Shown in pieces: positions 13,899-26,284 of a stretch of 64,000 nt of DNA. Under the pieces are notes generated by a model that saw only the letters and a list, made by a program, of their open reading frames with translations, had not been told where the DNA came from and made no database searches. The translations under genes and the position numbers were made by a program. Within the stretch, counting starts at the first letter, position 1. Each line of letters begins with the position of its first letter. Origin of the DNA: Leptodactylus fallax (taxonomy: Eukaryota > Chordata > Amphibia > Anura > Leptodactylidae); NCBI GenBank assembly GCA_947044405.1, contig CAMRHE010000067.1, positions 6,763,501-6,827,500 on the forward strand, given 5' to 3'.

Positions 13899-14949
13899 GC
13901 ATTTTAATTTCACACTTTTTAAGAAGACAAGGTAATATCCTATTTTCATTTTTCAAGTCATTTTCGGACCTATGTTAAAACCAGTTTGAGCAAGACAATC
14001 AGATTGCTGCAGGTTCTAACATGTCCTTTCCTTCATCTTTCCCAGAAAAGCGTAGGAAGTTATTCCAGGCACGGGGCCTGCTTTCACAAATAATTTCTAT
14101 GGAAAACAGCAGTCAAAGGCGTAATACAGGACCAAGGTGACCTCATTACTGAAATTTGTTCTAGCTGTCATTAGACATATCACACTGTGCCATTCAAAAG
14201 AGAGAAGAAAAAAGATACTGACACCAAGTACCAGTGATTAGAGATGAAAAATACTATTGCACCATAAGAATCCTTTTGTAGAAAATGAATATGTACCGTG
14301 CAAGAGTACAACCATCTACTGAACTGTCAACACCACCTTCTTGGCTCATATTTTAGAACTTATTAATTTTTTTACAAATGGATTATCACCTCTATGGAAC
14401 CATCCAATTTGTCTAAGTCATAGTTTAGAATCTGTATGACTTTATTTGTACTAAACTTATCTTACAAAGCTCAGTAGGGTACATTAATATTATTCAGTCA
14501 TTTTTGTTGGCATCGTCATGGAAGATGTTCTTATATTGAGAAATATAAATGTGATATTTGCTCTTGAGATAAAGTCAGCTCAAAATTCAACTTTGACCTC
14601 CAAGGAAATTGACAATATTTAATGCAATTTGTATGATATTTATAGCCGGATTTTAATTCAACGATTTATTGTCAAGACTTTTTGCTTCCTTTACAAAAAA
14701 AAAAAAAAAAAGCCGAAAATTGCAGAAGCCTGATCATTATAGGTTCTAAGAGGACCACAGATTTTGGAATAATATGTACCTTTCTACCCCAGGGCTCAGT
14801 ATAAGAAAAAGTAACACATCATATGATTCTTGTCCCATGATGAATTTGTCCCTGCTGTAGAAGTTACAGGTCTTTTAGCTGAAGCCTTCTGAGGAACCTC
14901 AGTCCAAGTTCAAAGAAACCTTGGTTAGCAAAATGTTTTGGGTTCAGGC
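13379..14949. other. No gene recognised apart from a GATA microsatellite
   Basis: AT-rich, with a poly-A run near 14693-14711. Nothing coding was recognised. Confidence 0.5.
13865..13898. repeat. (GATA)n microsatellite
   Basis: About eight uninterrupted GATA units. Confidence 0.97.
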
Positions 14950-15205
14950 TCTCATTTTTCTTCCATTGCATGTCAACATAATTTGAAAAGTGGTTGGTTT
15001 TAATTTAGAAGATAGACAGGTTCCCAATAGAGGAAGATTCATTGGGAAGGGATCACCACTGGTACCAAGTTAAATGAAAAATCAAAAAACATTTATGAAC
15101 CTTTTTGTAAAAATAATAATTTACAAGGTGGCTATGTCCATATAAAAATGATGAGTTATGATCACACGTTTCCAGTGCTAGTAAAGCAATGTATTCAGTG
15201 ATTGA
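14950..15205 (+). repeat. Direct repeat A, copy 2
   Basis: Partner of 10132-10410, with the same block order and several small gaps. It may be a dispersed repeat or an old local duplication. Confidence 0.6.
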
Positions 15206-15765
15206 TGAATGGTTCAATGATACTGCAAATATCAAGCTGTACATTGAAAAACATTTTGAAGTTTGAATACATTTGATTTTACTTTCGATTACCGAATTCT
15301 ACCAACCCATTTCTTTACGAGGTACAAAACACATTGGGATCAATGGCATGGCTGAGAACAATTTATGGACCTGTAAGACTGGAAAACTTACTAAGGCATC
15401 ATTTAATTCAATAAAAATGTATTTATTCCTGACGCAATGGCCACAAAAAGTTATGGGTGACAACACAACAATCAGTGGACTCTAAAATGGCTATGTTGCA
15501 ACTTCCTAAGAAGTGGAATACGACTTTTTTGCTTTCATGACTATGTAATCAGGTAGGTCATAAAAATAAGGTATCCTATTATTGACTGAAGAGGAGGATG
15601 AACACGTGCTTTTCCATAATGATCAATGGAAGCCAACCCCTTGCTTTGGAGCCACTTGGTGATGTACAGTAATCCAGGTAAGGTCTTGGTAACCTGACTT
15701 CCTGTTTTGATTAATAGCCAACAAAATCTAAAAAAAAAATAAATTGGTTGCTGTAGGATCATCAT
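15206..15765. other. No gene recognised
   Basis: No recognisable motif in any reading frame. It ends directly at the TTAA of the next MITE. Confidence 0.5.
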
Positions 15766-16125
15766 TTAAAGGGCTTGTCCAGTGCTAAAATATTGACTAC
15801 CTATCCTTAGAATAAGTCATACATATTAGATAGACTGGGTTCAAACACCTAGAACCTTGACTTATGTATTTGAGAGTGTGTGCTGAAGCCTCTTCCCTGT
15901 GCCGATGATGTCACACTCATCTGTCACATGGTACAGCTGTATTCAGTTCCATCGCCCCCAAGCAGTGTATGGTACTGTGCTTGCTATTCAGGGAAGAGGT
16001 TGCAGCATTCAATTGAACAATGCAGTCCCTTTAAGCAGCTGATCTGTAGAGGTCCAAGGTGTTGTACTCCCACTGATCATATATTGATGACCTACCCCTT
16101 GGCTATGCCCAGAAAACACATTTAA
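15766..16125. mobile_element. T2/Kolobok-like MITE
   Basis: It starts TTAAAGGGCTTGTCC at 15766 and ends at TTAA 16122-16125. The interior has the CACTGATCATATATTGATGACCTA-like signature (split here as CACTGATCATAT and TTGATGACCTA) shared by many similar elements in the window. The inverted ends have decayed. Non-autonomous. Confidence 0.6.
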
Positions 16126-18249
16126 CTCATTCCCCTAAATGAAAAAGTACATGTCTGAAATAGACAAAGCTATAGAAAAGAAAGAGAAAATTTATGTATG
16201 TTGGTACAAAAATATCTGCCCGCCAGACCTGCCATCGCGGCCAAGAATAAAATAGAGCCAGTTAAATCTATTTTGTATGTAGCCACATTGACTGTGCATT
16301 TATCTCTCCCTGTTAAATTACTCAGGAAATGTTCTTTGTTTCACTGTCTTGATCATTTTTAATTCGACATTTTAAAATTCCACTTTTCGGCTCACATCTC
16401 ATTTTTATTCATTGATATTTTAAATCAGCGCCGGCAAAGAGAACCAATCTGGAGATGTCTGAAGTTATAACAATATTTTGAACTTCATAACATCAGTGAG
16501 AATGCTCTAATGCAATTCTGAAGCACAATTACACTGCAGGGACAGACTCAGACTTAGCAAATGAATTAGCATTTTTGACTATGGCAGCAGTCTGTGCCGA
16601 AGCTCGACTATTTGAGTTAAAATTGATGGAGAGTGTTTTTTGAAAAATGTGAAGAAACTGTCTGTGTTAATCAAGGTACATAAATCTTTGTATATGGCTC
16701 TGAAAAAGGCAAACCATTTCTCAAAAGAATGCAAATGGGTTCTGCCAGTCCATACCTGCTGTAAGAATGCTTAACTAATGATTATGTAGCCTATTCAAGA
16801 GATAGGCAATCCATCTAACTTCCACTCTACTCTCCTAGGAGGGGTGAAATATGTAAAATTCACTTGTCTATCAAAACAGTAAGGTTCTTCTTATATAGCC
16901 ACCATTATTTTGAAAGTGAATCTTCACGTCTGAGAAGTTGCAGCTCATAACATAAATAACTCCAATGAGCTATCTACAACATGACCGCTTTAGGAAGCAG
17001 CGACTCTACTATCGAGGGCTTCACAGCTGTAACTAGACATTCTAGCGTCTGGGGGGAAGATTTAGCTTAGTGTCACCTGTTATTCACATGATGGTGAAAA
17101 AGAGATGACGCCCTTTTTTTTTTTCTTAAACAATGAGAGAGAATGGATATATTCACATGTCCATGAAAAAACACTCAGTTAAGAAAATGGACATACTTTA
17201 TCTGTTTCTGTTTTGACGGACACGCGGACCCAACAGAAAACGATGGATCCATTTTTAACTAATGTAAAACAAGACTGACTTCCAAGTTACATCCGTTAAA
17301 AAACGATTAGTGGTTTGGGTAAAAAATAAAGGTCAGTGAAATTCATCTGTTTTTAATGGTCTGTTAAAAACGGATGGAAAAACGGAGGACACTCAACCAT
17401 CAAAGATAGACAATTGGACATGGAATGGATGCACAAAGGCCATTAAAAACTTACTTATACGTCCATATTTTACAGACGTTTGACCCATCATAAACGCAAT
17501 GGTAGTGCGAATAAGGCCCAAAACTGATAGGGGCTTATTGGCACCCCCATGACACACACCACCCCCTCCCCCAATGCACTGAGTGATATATTTTTCGGAA
17601 CTTAAAAACTATTGTTTTAGTGTAGTTTTGTCATGAATTTGCTACATTTTACCCCTGGTACTACGTTTTTCTAAAATTCTAGGAACATTTCTTATGTTAT
17701 CTTATCTTAAGAGCGTCCAATTGTGGAAACCTGAATCTAAAACCACTTCTGCAACACAAAAAACTCAAGAAAAATGCATGTTTGTATGACTATATTGGAG
17801 GCATTCTACACTAGAAGCAATAACTTTTTATGATGGACCATGGCACTTTTCTTATCCTCGTGGATTCCATATAACTTTGTACAAGGCATAACTGAGTAGA
17901 GTCTGAGTCCATGGATTCATGTAGAGGTGCCATACTACCACTCAGGACTTATATAAAGTTGTATTATAGTTGTGTAGATTTAAAAAGCATTTCCATGTTG
18001 AAGAGTTAAAAGTTAGTCAGTATTAGTTTAATGATCTGTGTCTCACCAGCATTATATAGTAAAATTTGGATATGGTTGATAAGTCTGAAAACTCCAATCC
18101 TATCATGTTGATCCAAAGGAAGGCAAGTAAATGATGCCAATTTGGAATTTTAGTGGGAATTCTCACAGATAAACACCCCATCTCCATAAATCTAATACCC
18201 ACAACTTGTGATATTTTTACTTTACAGGCTCCTTTTTCAATTGTAAAAT
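16126..18249. other. No gene recognised; includes a candidate conserved non-coding stretch
   Basis: 16210-16620 is AT-rich without repeat hallmarks. 17130-17530 contains several ACGGA/TCCGT-rich segments resembling a degraded MITE. Confidence 0.45.
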
Positions 18250-18515
18250 TAATCGATCATCACAAGGACTTGCGGCAGCGAGTTCCATAGTATCACTTCC
18301 TTACAGTATATAGTCCTGTCTATATTGACGGTGAACACCTTTATACCTCTAGGTTACAGGCCTAGCTGTAGATCATTAGAAAGATCTCTATACTGTCTTT
18401 AGTATATATGTACATTGTAATTTGGCCATCTTTTTTTCCAAGCTGGTTTGATAACCGGTCTTAGTACTCCAATCCACCAATTCCTTTACCTACTTTGGTC
18501 AGTCTTCTCTGCATA
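18250..18515 (-). pseudogene. CR1-type LINE ORF2 carboxy-terminal remnant
   Basis: Read on the minus strand, the segment translates in pieces to the conserved end of CR1-like non-LTR retrotransposon ORF2. One frame gives KEVILWNSLPQVLVMI, matching the family pattern of a basic/aromatic stretch followed by WNSLP. Upstream, another frame gives KDGQITMYIYTKDSIEIF, matching the GDLIxxYKYIRG region. Frameshifts and stops separate them, so it is dead. In life such an ORF2 supplies endonuclease and reverse transcriptase for target-primed insertion. Only the far C-terminus survives here, as is usual for 5'-truncated insertions. Confidence 0.65.
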
Positions 18516-19421
18516 GCAACATGTCAAAAGTGTTTTTGAATATTTTTTAAAGTACCCTTTATATAAAACTTACTTTTTTTTTGTTCCTTTACTATTTTCC
18601 AGTTGTTACACATTCTCCCATTACATAATATAGAGTAGAAAGTTAATGTCAGTAAGGTTCTATAAAGCTGTCAGTAAAAAAAATCTTCAAAGGCAGTCAA
18701 TACTTCTGGTGTACACGGCACAGAATACTTTGTAGACTTATCATGAATTTGCAGGAAAAAGGAATGTAATTCCCTGTGATTAAAGCTTATTTTTGATCAT
18801 GAATGCTGAAGTTGTTCTCAGGGAGAAATAGATTTTTTTCTTAGGCTATTCAGCGGAGCGACATGAGTGCTCTTCATTTATGGGAGAGCCTGTGAAAGTC
18901 CTTTTCAACAGTGTATACTACAAACTACTTTCTTTACATCCTAATGCTGCAATTGGTTGTGGTATGCACTTGTCAAGCCTCCTATATGCGGCCACAAAAA
19001 TACACTGTAGTAAATTGTTCCTAGAAAGAAAGATTATGTCATGGCGAACGACGGGCCATTCTTCTAAATTCACTTTTTCCCATTCAGTATAGTAAGACCC
19101 TGGTTAATGCACAGTTAACAACAAATCCTGTCCTATTCAATTCGCAACATGTTGAATACAACCCCTAGGGGCCTTATACATTAAACTGTGAGAACCGCAA
19201 TAAAGAATAATGTGTTCAGAAGCAAAACTCATATAAATTAAATATGTTATTTTTCTACAAACTTAAAAAGAATTTGGGCCATGGTAGGATTGCTTTTGTT
19301 TTTAGGCTTTTGAATTTACATAGATATTTGTGTATTGTACATTTCAAATGCAGATACAAAAAAATTTACATATATATTTATCCGCAAACAACTTTTCACA
19401 AGGTAAAATTTATTGTAAAAG

Positions 19422-19455
<34 letters not shown>

Positions 19456-19814
19456 TATTTATTACACTATGAAAATGTATCACATTTGACTGTAAATTGA
19501 CAAATAATTTTGGATAGTTTTTGGTTTATTCTTGGTCCAAGCACTAAGAGGAGGAAATTGCAATGGACAAAAATTAAAAAAAAAAAAAGAAAAAGTTTTC
19601 CAAAAATACTCTTATGGTATCATTAATGTTCCATCTTTATCATGGTCAAGACAGAGAAACTTCAATCCATTGGACCATTCTCATTCTAGCAAAAAACCTC
19701 AAAAGACCCAACTGTTCCAACAGCTAACTCTGTATGTTCGCCAAGCCACAAAAACATATGGATGAGGCATTGTCTGATTCCGTTAAAAATTTATTCAAAA
19801 TGTGCTGCTCATTT
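18516..19814. other. No gene recognised; A/T tracts
   Basis: A poly-A run followed by (AT)n lies near 19420-19460. The reading frames crossing it are low complexity. Confidence 0.5.
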
Positions 19815-20423
19815 TTAAGGAAATATATTTAAATATATCACCAATTTTTTTTTAATTTATTTATTAAAAGCAGATAGTCAGATAGTGAAATATATATATT
19901 TTTCTAATCAGGTTATATTTTCTGATTGTAGATTTTTTATTTAATTTTCTATTTAATGGTGGCTGCATCTTGGCTGAGCTGCTCCTCCCCTCTGTTAACA
20001 GTATTTTTTTTATTATGTACAGGAGTCTCATGGCCATAGGCAGCAACTGACGCACTGAGGTCTATAGGAGGGTTTTGTAGACATGCTCTGTGCAGGGAAG
20101 AGAAGTAGATAAGCTTTCACTTCATCTAGTGTCAGCAGTGGATACAATGATGGTAGTTATCTATCCAGGTATTGCCTTCTATTGTAATCCTATTTGTCTT
20201 ATATGTCATGTAAGTGAGACGACTTTTGCATAGACATGCTCTACAGAATTGGCAAGTATCTGTTTATTATTAGGCTTAATGGCCAGAGTTAAAGTTGTGA
20301 TATAGCACTTTTTTTTTAAAATAAAGACAGCAATTTCGGATTTTAAAAAAATGCAAAATTCTTAAAATTATAACATAAAAACTTGGTTTACAAAATTATG
20401 TTCCAGTGACTCATTCCCTTTAA
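19815..20423. mobile_element. T2-like repeat family B, copy 1
   Basis: It is bounded by TTAA at 19815 and 20420-20423; the right end reads CATTCCCTTTAA. It shares ATATCACCAATTTTTT, TTCTGATTGTAGATTTTT, GAGGTCTATAGGAG and ATTGTAATCC-type blocks with 35153-35981 in the same orientation, and end sequences with 46346-46879. It has no coding content. Confidence 0.6.
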
Positions 20424-20459
20424 GAATAAAGCTTATTCAAGACTGTGCACAGAATTTTC

Positions 20460-20700
20460 TTAAAGGGGCTCGTCCAAACAACCACCTGCCCCCCATCTCA
20501 GCTGCTTCTGATCTGCCAAATCCTCTCCCTGTTGCCACCCACTGCTACTCTGCTAGCCTTCCCACTCGTCATTCTCACCCCCAGTTTCGTACAAATACCC
20601 CTACTACCCTGCAACACCAGATTTTGATCATTATGATGAAAGTTCTGGAACAACCAGATAGCGGCATTTGTAGGTGAGTAGGAACGAGTTAATGAAAAGT
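20460..20700. repeat. T2-like MITE, left end
   Basis: TTAAAGGGGCTCGTCC begins at 20460, only 36 bp after the previous element ends. A CCAGATAGCG-type segment follows, but no proper right terminus was found. The end coordinate is approximate. Confidence 0.4.
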
Positions 20701-21606
20701 GCATATAAGGTGCAATGACCATCTTTCTGCCTGATTCCTGAACTCCGGCAAGCATGGGTGAGCCACCACTCTATTGGTGCTCCAGGACGTTGTAGGAGAC
20801 CTGTGGCCTAGGGGGAACAACAAGGGAGTGGCATTACCCATGTATCCGCCTCTTGCATATAGCTCTGGGCTTTTTTGCTTCAGCAAAGAAGCTGAATTGG
20901 TGTTACCCATCTCAAGTTTGCTGTGAAATTGCAGTATAAGACAGAAGCTAGAAGTGTATTCACGTGACTTCCATCTAGGAGATACCATTTACCATTGAGA
21001 TAATTATAAGATAACATGCATGCAGCATAACAGTCTCCAGCTACAATCCACTTGCTTATTTCATGCGAGGTCTTTCTGCAGCAATTAAAACCTATGGGAC
21101 TTCATGCAAACCATCTCATTTACATTTGGCCTTGAGCTGTGTATACCTTCTGCACTGTGAGCATTCCCAGTTGTGTTCTACATGCTGACAGACTAAACAA
21201 ATCCAAATCTCTGGGGAATCGATAGCTAAAAGATACTTTAACAACCTAATAAGAGGTGAAGCTGACATTTTAAATAACAGTAGCGGAACAAATATTACAG
21301 CATAATGAGCTCATCGATGGCTCTGCCTATTGCATCAGTCTGAAGGCGAATGTCATTCTTATCATAGAAGCAGACGAGACAGCGTGAATACATTGATATA
21401 TTTATTTTGACAGAGCTTAAGCTAACTACATTAAAGTATTAAAGGCAGAGAAAAATTTACATTCTAGGTGCCTGAAGTCACAACATTGCACAAACCCCCA
21501 CTCATGTTCTACCCTAAAGCATCTGATGGAAAAATTACAGACGATAAATGGATGGCTGTATCCAAAGGTCCATCCAAAATAAACCAGCAATAGAAACAGG
21601 GGACAT
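20701..21606. other. No gene recognised
   Basis: Unclassified sequence with overlapping short frames on both strands and no recognised motif. Confidence 0.5.
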
Positions 21607-21726
21607 TATTTTTTTTTTTTTTCTGTTATTATTATTGCTGATATTTTTTTACTATTATTATTATTATTATTATTATTATTATCTTTATTATTATTATTAT
21701 TATCCTTATTATTATAATTATTATTA

Positions 21727-21757
<31 letters not shown>

Positions 21758-21783
21758 CACTATTTTTGTTGTTATTATTTTTA
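21607..21783. repeat. (ATT)n microsatellite
   Basis: A T run followed by long interrupted ATT repeats. Its Tyr-rich and Ile-rich translations are artefacts. Confidence 0.95.
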
Positions 21784-21860
21784 GGATTATTAACATTTCA
21801 TTAAATGTATTCATGAATTTGAGCGCCCGCTTTCATCCTTGGTGCAATCTAATGTATTAA

Positions 21861-22630
21861 AAAGTCACTTTCTAGTCTGAACAAAGCTATCTTCCATCAG
21901 TGGTCTCTCTCACGTTACCCTCTTTACTGAAAATGACTTGGCCTTCTCTTTGAGTTTCTGAATTCCATACAGTGCCAAAGTCTTGTCCCATAGGCTTTTG
22001 TAGATCTCATCAACAGATTTAGGACATCCTTCATTGGCCCTCTTCAAATTTGATACTTTCTGAATAGGTCCAATGAGCCCTCATGTGTCTTGGCTAGGCT
22101 AGGTTGATGACCATGTTGGGATCTGAATTTGGCCTTCTCTCATACTCAAAGAACTAGGCTACATTGCCTAGCCTATGGCTCCTCCAGTTTCAGCTACCTT
22201 CAGGTGGATATAAATTTCGCTCAAGATAGTACAGTGTCCCTTCCAAGTCACATTTCTTCCTAGTCTAAACAACTATCTTTTATCAATGGTCACTTTCATG
22301 TCACCCACTTTATTCTAAATTACCTACAAACTTCTCTTGAGTTTCTGAATTACATACAGTATCAAAGTCTTGTCTCCTAGGGTTTAGACACTATCATTAC
22401 ATTATTTCTTGACCTCCCTTCCACTGGCTACTTTATTCTTGGGCCCTCTTGAAATTTGATACTGAATTCAACCCAACGAGTCATTATGCATCTTTGATCT
22501 TGCCCATATTGGTGGCCATGTTGGGATATGAATTTGCCCTTCTCTGATATCGACTAGCTCATGTTTTCTAATTTCCAGCCACCTTCAGGTGGACATAAAT
22601 TTTTCTCAAGATATTACAGAGTCCCTAGCA
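21861..22630 (+). repeat. Two-copy tandem duplication, unit about 380 bp
   Basis: Copy 1 is about 21861-22245 and copy 2 about 22246-22630. Shared blocks in order include TCTAGTCTGAAC/CCTAGTCTAAAC, TTGAGTTTCTGAATT, CAAAGTCTTGTC, GACCATGTTGGGAT/GGCCATGTTGGGAT and CACCTTCAGGTGGA. Divergence is substantial. AAATCACATTGCC after copy 2 may start a third unit. No protein motif was seen. Confidence 0.7.
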
Positions 22631-22734
22631 AATCACATTGCCTTAAAGCCCAAATCTTCTTCGCATTCTTGGCACTGTTGAAATGTGTAAGATACTATTT
22701 TATATCTTCTGGGCTTGTCTAGTCCTTTAATCCA

Positions 22735-23085
22735 CTCTTTCTTTCAAAGGGAAGCCTGAAGAAACGCTTCCACTTCTCTGATCACCCCTCCCCCCATCCC
22801 CACAGTTTTCTCTCTGTTTCATCACAACCCCCCATTACACCTTCCTCCAACCCTCCCCTTTTCCATTACTGTTTTTATTTTTTTCCCTCCATTCTATTTT
22901 ATTTTTACTCTTTCATTTTTTAGCTAATATTTTTGCTTATTTCACTTTAATTGCAACTCTAATTGTTAACGTTACCCTTATTGGGCTTGCATGCCCTCTT
23001 TTCTTTTTCTAACCTACATGTTTGGGTGGGTTTTCCTTATCTTCCCCTCCTCTGATTTTTCTTTTTTCTTTTAATTTTTATACAA
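22735..23085 (+). repeat. Polypyrimidine-rich tract
   Basis: About 350 bp dominated by C and T on the plus strand, with CCCTCC and TTTTTCT runs. No coding content. It could form unusual DNA structure or be the pyrimidine tract of a decayed retroelement. Confidence 0.6.
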
Positions 23086-23489
23086 GATGTTAAATGCACA
23101 ATTAAAAAGTCATCACTTGTGCTTAAAGGAGATGTCGGGAATCACGGCATTCAGCTCCACTTCCTCTTCTCAGGCCGGGGACATCACGTCCATTGGTTAT
23201 ATGTCCATACTGCAGCTCAAACTGAACTTCAATACCAAGAACAGCCATTATACAATGTATATACTGTGTTTGGTAATTAGTCAACAATCACCATAGTCCC
23301 AGACAACCCTAAGGCTATAAAAACCCACATGACTGATTTCTTCTGAGAAATAGCACCACTCCTGTCCGTGAGCTCTATCCGGTATTGCAACTCAACTGTA
23401 TTCAAGTAAGTGGAGCTAAGTTGGAATACCTGACACAGCTCCTGGGGAAGAGCGCTCTGGAAAAAGCAGTCATGGCTTTCTAATCTCAT
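23086..23489. repeat. Probable decayed MITE or dispersed repeat
   Basis: The 23380-23450 part (GGTATTGCAACTCAACTG then AGTGGAGCTAAGTTGGAATACC) forms an imperfect inverted pair of the kind common inside T2-like elements. Boundaries are unclear. Confidence 0.35.
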
Positions 23490-24323
23490 AGAACCTGTTT
23501 AATGACATTGTACAGCTTAGTCGTAGCTGACAATGGTCCATAGATTTCCAATAGTTTTTATCCCCGATGTTGCCTTCCACTTCATAAACTAAAAAGCTTG
23601 TGATTAATTTTGCCTCTATCCTGTCCAACACATTTTCCCATCCTTTCCTTGGTCTCCAGTGCGATTTCCATTGCCTCTTCCATTCTTTCCTTCTATCATT
23701 CACATTGATCCCTAACTCCATCTCACTTCTTATCGATTTGGACCCCCATGGTTTTTGAGCACTATGGCAGCTGCTAGTTTACTCCCATTCTGGCCAGCAA
23801 ATAAAATGTTATGTCTTTAGTAGCTAAGGAGGATTTTCCTGGTATTAAATAGAGATCAATGTTGGGGAAATCATGTAAGATCCTTGTTTGACCTGGCAAA
23901 ACTGTTGATCTCACTACGTTGGACATAAAACTGAAAGTATGTGACAAGAGTTAGCAGGAGGTCTCATTAGAAATGCAGACAAAACTTCACTGACAATCCA
24001 AGTCTTGCTTTTAGCTGGAAGAAAGCAGCATTGCTATTTCCTGGTTAAGTCAGGCAGCAAAAAAATTCACGGCAGGACCACAGGCCTCCATTCAATGCCA
24101 AGTGCACCAGACAAGCAGCGACAAGAGGACAGAGCTATTTTGGCTTTCTATATAAGTGATGCTCAGCTTGACCTGTTGTACTAGTTTCTATGTTTTAACT
24201 AGACGATTATGTCTATGGTTTATTTTGTTTTTATGCATAGTCTGGTGTGGATTAAGGGTGACATGAGCCCTGGGCTATTCAGAAAGCTCACCATCCCTTC
24301 CTTCATGCCAAAAATCCTTGTGA
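23490..24323. other. No gene recognised
   Basis: No motif or element end was recognised before the minisatellite. Confidence 0.5.
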
Positions 24324-24872
24324 CAGTATAATGTCCTGTAGTGGCTTCTGCAGGCAGTATAATGTCCTATAGTGGCCCCTCCACACAGTATTATGTCCCA
24401 TAGTGGCCTCTGCACACAGTATTATGTCCTATAGTGGCCCCTTCACACAGGATAATGTCCCATAGTGGCCCCTGCACACAGTATAATGTCCCATAGTGGC
24501 CTCTCCACACAGAATAATGTCCCATAGCGGCCCCTTCACACAATATAATGTCCCATAGTGGCCTCTCCACACAGTAAAATGTCCCATAGTGGCTCCTCCA
24601 CGCAGCATAATGTCCCATAGTGGCCCCTTCACACAGTATAATGTCCCATAGTGGCCACTTCACACAGTATAATGTCCCATAGTTGCCCCTCCACACAGCA
24701 TAAAGTCCCATAGTGGCCTCTCCACACAGTATAACGTCCCATAGTGACTCCTTCACGCAGTATAATGTCCCATAGTGGCCCCTCCACACAGCAAAATGTC
24801 CCATAGTGTCCCCTTCACACAGGATAATGTCCCATAGTGACTTCTCCACGCAGTATGATGTCCCATGGTAGT
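24324..24872 (+). repeat. 31-bp minisatellite, array 1 (about 17-18 units)
   Basis: The unit carries AATGTCCCATAGTGGCCCCT followed by a TCACACAGTAT-like segment, about 31 bp in total. Because 31 is not a multiple of 3, all three frames of one strand appear in turn, giving a 31-residue protein period in a 161-residue minus-strand frame. That frame is a repeat artefact, not a gene. The same unit recurs at 50644-52139. Confidence 0.95.
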
Positions 24873-25126
24873 CCAAATTTTTGGAGGTTCGCCACCCACA
24901 AAATACTCAAACCCCCAGAGTATTATAAGTGGAGGCCCAGGGAAGGTGAGAAAACATAACCAGTGTTACTCCCTGGGCCGTAATGATGCAGGAGACGCAA
25001 GCATCATTATGCCGGCACAACCCATGTGACCTCATGTCATTCAGGAGGCTGGAAGAGGCCTGAAGAGAATGCATCGGAGCCCAAGGGTGGTGTTTGTTAT
25101 GTTTGCTCACCTTCTCTGAGTGCACT
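24873..25126. repeat. Flank of minisatellite array 1
   Basis: The segment with AGAGTATTATAAGTGGAGGCC is, in reverse, similar to CTCCGCTTATTATACTC at 52225-52241. So both minisatellite loci are associated with the same dispersed sequence, in opposite relative orientation. Confidence 0.45.
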
Positions 25127-25561
25127 GCCGCCATATTGTGCCTCCGTATTGTGGTAAAACCAGCTCCTTTGCCTTCAAGAGGACCTTTCATGTCTTCTGA
25201 CATTAGCTAGAAAGCTCACAGAGCGCTGAAGTCAACTTTACCAATGTGCGCCCCGGTGCCAGAGATATTGGTGCTGTTAGGTGCTGGGCTGTAGGAATGT
25301 CCCCCCCTGACAGTACAAGGCTATGAAAGAGTACTATTAGGGGGCCGTTCCTCACTCCCCAGTGATGTGGCTAGGTTGTAAGGCCCGCCCTTCTGACAGT
25401 GCAGGGATATCGGAGCCAAAAGTAATGGCACCTAGTACCAAGCCTGCAAAGCTGACAGTGCACTGAAGTAAATATAACATGGTAATGTCAGAGGACATGA
25501 AAGGTCCTCTATAAGGCAAAGGAGTTGGTTTTACCATCTTACAGAGGCACCATATGGCGGC
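25127..25561. mobile_element. MITE with about 80-bp inverted ends
   Basis: The left arm (about 25127-25207) and right arm (about 25480-25561) are inverted complements, both containing GAGGACCTTTCATGTC and CTCCTTTGCCTT in matching order. The interior is GC-richer and non-coding. Target duplication is unclear. Confidence 0.65.
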
Positions 25562-26164
25562 ACACAGAGACTGATGGCTGTAGAGATTTTCATCAGCATT
25601 AGAAGATATTAAAATATTCCTACCTATAACATTTCCCCTTATAATTTTTTAGGCTGCCTCCGCAGGTAGAGCAGAGCAGATCTCTCCAGGAGCTTCACGC
25701 TCAGCAGATTCCTCTATAAATGTGTATATATCTTTAATAATTCCCATAAACTACATGATCAATTTAAAACAACATTACAAAACCCATCCTAGAGCAATGT
25801 CACAGATTGTAGTTACATGAATGCTGAAGCCAGACGTCTCCCCAGCATACTGAACAGGGCTTAAAAATGACATTACAATCATCAAGTGAAAATAATAGGT
25901 TGGATTCGGCTGAACCCTGCTGTCCTTGGAAATAAGCAGGAAAAGTATTCCTTTCTGTTTGCCTACCGCACCAAAAAATAAAATCTTTCAGCACTGATGA
26001 TAACTGCTGTGCTCCACAATGGCGCTCCTTGTCAATTCGGCAGGAAATTGATAATTATGTGAAGTATTTTGTTATAATGGACAAACATTTAAAGGTATAG
26101 AGAAATAAGTAAGTGAACCTCCTGAATTTTTCCTCTTAACTGCATCCTGGAAATTGGGGATAAT
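25562..26164. other. No gene recognised
   Basis: Nothing recognisable. Confidence 0.5.
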
Positions 26165-26284
26165 TTAAAGGGATTTTCTAGGACTTACATATTAGGTCAA
26201 TATATGATCAGCGGGGGTCTGACAGCTGTTAAAGTGGCCATTTTCCTGGCCCAATGAGGTCAAGTTCATCAGTTACCCCTTTAA
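26165..26284. mobile_element. Short T2-like MITE, internally deleted
   Basis: TTAAAGGGATTTTCTAGG at the left and GTTACCCCTTTAA at the right, bounded by TTAA at 26165 and 26281. It keeps the GATCAGCGGGGGTCTGACAG signature of the family but is only 120 bp. Confidence 0.55.

Noticed and set aside
21548..21814. Tyr-rich and Ile-rich frames
   Set aside because: Translations of the (ATT)n microsatellite.
24391..24876. 161-residue minus-strand frame with periodic sequence
   Set aside because: It lies within the 31-bp minisatellite. The 31-residue period comes from 31 bp stepping through three frames; no start context or domain.
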